35,087 nt of DNA, taken from assembly GCA_946478765.1 (NCBI GenBank), contig CAMLDH010000003.1, positions 1-35,087 on the forward strand, written 5' to 3'. The position numbers and the translations under genes were made by a program. The stretch comes from an uncultured Oxalobacteraceae bacterium. GTDB taxonomy: Bacteria > Pseudomonadota > Gammaproteobacteria > Burkholderiales > Burkholderiaceae. Numbering within the stretch: the stretch's first letter is position 1; every line of letters starts with the position of its first letter. Below the pieces are notes generated by a model. That model searched no databases. It was given only the letters and a program-made list of their open reading frames with translations, and was not told where the DNA came from. Below, piece by piece: positions 34,388-35,087 of the stretch.

Positions 34388-34981
34388 TCAACGCAACAAC
34401 GGTTGATATGTTCCGCGCACATTTGCTAACAAACGAAATTCACGCGTCGCATTGTTTGCGAACATGCCGGTACCGCTCAACCTGGCCCGGCCAAAGGTAA
34501 TATCAGCGGGCTTGTCTGTTTGCATGACATCGTTGTCCGGCAATATCAACAGGTATTCGGAAGCAAGATGAAAATGTTCGTTCGCGCCAAATGCGGGACG
34601 GTCCATTTGCACATTGCGGTACATGTGAATCTTGTTGCCGGTGTTGTCGACAATGGCGCGTTCGGCACGCATGGTCATTGGTGACTGGTCTTGGCCCAGG
34701 CTGTTCAGGACCGGTAGCTGGATTTCGAAAGAATCGTTCTCGGGATAGTGCAAAAGCTTTGCTCCGGAAATGTTGTAACGCGCACGCCCAGTCTTCGACA
34801 TCCTGACGAAATTGAATTTCTCGATCATGTAATCCGGTTCATCCTTGGGGATGTCGGCGAAAGTTTCATTGCTGCTTCGGCGCAGCACTTCCAGCATCCA
34901 GAAACTGCCGAGGGCGAGCGCTGTCAACAGCGCGAGAATCACGCCCAGGCGTACACGATTGGCCGGTTGCCCGTTGCTCAC
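34388..34981 (-). CDS. lptC: LPS export protein LptC
   Basis: LptC is an inner-membrane bitopic protein that hands lipopolysaccharide from LptB2FG to LptA. With GTG 34981 the product is 197 residues. It has a membrane helix (about 12-30, LGVILALLTALALGSFWMLE) and the periplasmic jellyroll (PDYMIEKFNFVRMSKTGR, LHYPENDSFEIQLPVL, MTMRAERAIVDNTGNKI). The GTG overlaps the kdsC stop (GTGA), which supports this start over the longer frame from 35041. Confidence 0.93.
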   Translation of the reverse strand: MSNGQPANRVRLGVILALLTALALGSFWMLEVLRRSSNETFADIPKDEPDYMIEKFNFVRMSKTGRARYNISGAKLLHYPENDSFEIQLPVLNSLGQDQSPMTMRAERAIVDNTGNKIHMYRNVQMDRPAFGANEHFHLASEYLLILPDNDVMQTDKPADITFGRARLSGTGMFANNATREFRLLANVRGTYQPLLR

Positions 34982-35087
34982 GCCAGATAAGGCGCAAGCG
35001 CCGCCTCGTAGTTGTTTTGCGCGCGCAAAATGAAGTCGCAAATTTCGCGCGCCGCGCCGCGACCGCCGGCCGCATGCGTCACATAAT
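34978..35087 (-). CDS. kdsC: 3-deoxy-D-manno-octulosonate 8-phosphate phosphatase KdsC, C-terminal part
   Basis: Only the last 36 or so codons are in the window. They read YVTHAAGGRGAAREICDFIL then RAQNNYEAALAPYLA and a TGA. The HAAGGRGAAREICD block is the conserved KdsC tail (HAD-superfamily phosphatase of Kdo synthesis). Its position directly before lptC-lptA-lptB is the usual arrangement. The rest of the gene lies to the right of the window. Confidence 0.88.
   Translation of the reverse strand, partial: YVTHAAGGRGAAREICDFILRAQNNYEAALAPYLA

Overview
The window looks like chromosomal DNA of a Gram-negative betaproteobacterium of the order Burkholderiales, most likely near the Oxalobacteraceae. 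This rests on gene order and gene families and was not tested by a search. Most of the window is dense core genome with ordinary codon use. One island of about 7.7 kb (roughly 23.1-30.85 kb) is accessory.

Layout. 0.2-2.1 kb (minus strand): hemB and engB, with a structured small-RNA candidate on the plus strand between them. 2.3-6.4 kb: a di-haem cytochrome c4-like protein followed by the ResB/CcsA cytochrome c maturation pair (system II). 6.5-8.1 kb: the periplasmic methionine sulfoxide repair pair msrP-msrQ. 8.3-9.8 kb (minus): lysA and the small lipoprotein gene lptM. 9.9-10.2 kb: cyaY (frataxin). 10.2-12.6 kb (minus): mrcA (PBP1a), divergent from the type IV pilus operon pilMNOPQ (12.96-18.07 kb). 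An unrecognised lipoprotein gene follows. Next come one continuous reading frame encoding shikimate kinase fused to 3-dehydroquinate synthase, then dgt, then a minus-strand 3-hydroxyisobutyryl-CoA hydrolase-like gene.

The accessory island starts with a frameshifted, truncated transposase remnant. Its main content is a two-gene RHS system. A Sec-signal YD-repeat protein of 1137 aa stops exactly where the conserved RHS C-terminal core would begin. The next gene has its own Shine-Dalgarno and signal sequence. It carries a 318-bp tandemly duplicated fibronectin-like module and an Ig-like segment, then resumes the RHS core and ends in a ParB-like (DGHHR) toxin-type tail. A 107-aa gene 8 bp downstream is the likely immunity gene. 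Two more small orphan genes, hairpins and a 23-bp tandem repeat follow, ending at a bidirectional terminator. A 35-bp direct repeat (one mismatch) brackets the island.

From 30.9 kb to the right end the minus strand carries a lipopolysaccharide-transport operon read right to left: kdsC (partial), lptC, lptA, lptB, rpoN, hpf. It is closed by a terminator right beside the island.

The most interesting items are the split RHS toxin, the anti-Shine-Dalgarno-rich small RNA between engB and hemB, the AroK-AroB fusion, and the direct repeats bracketing the island.
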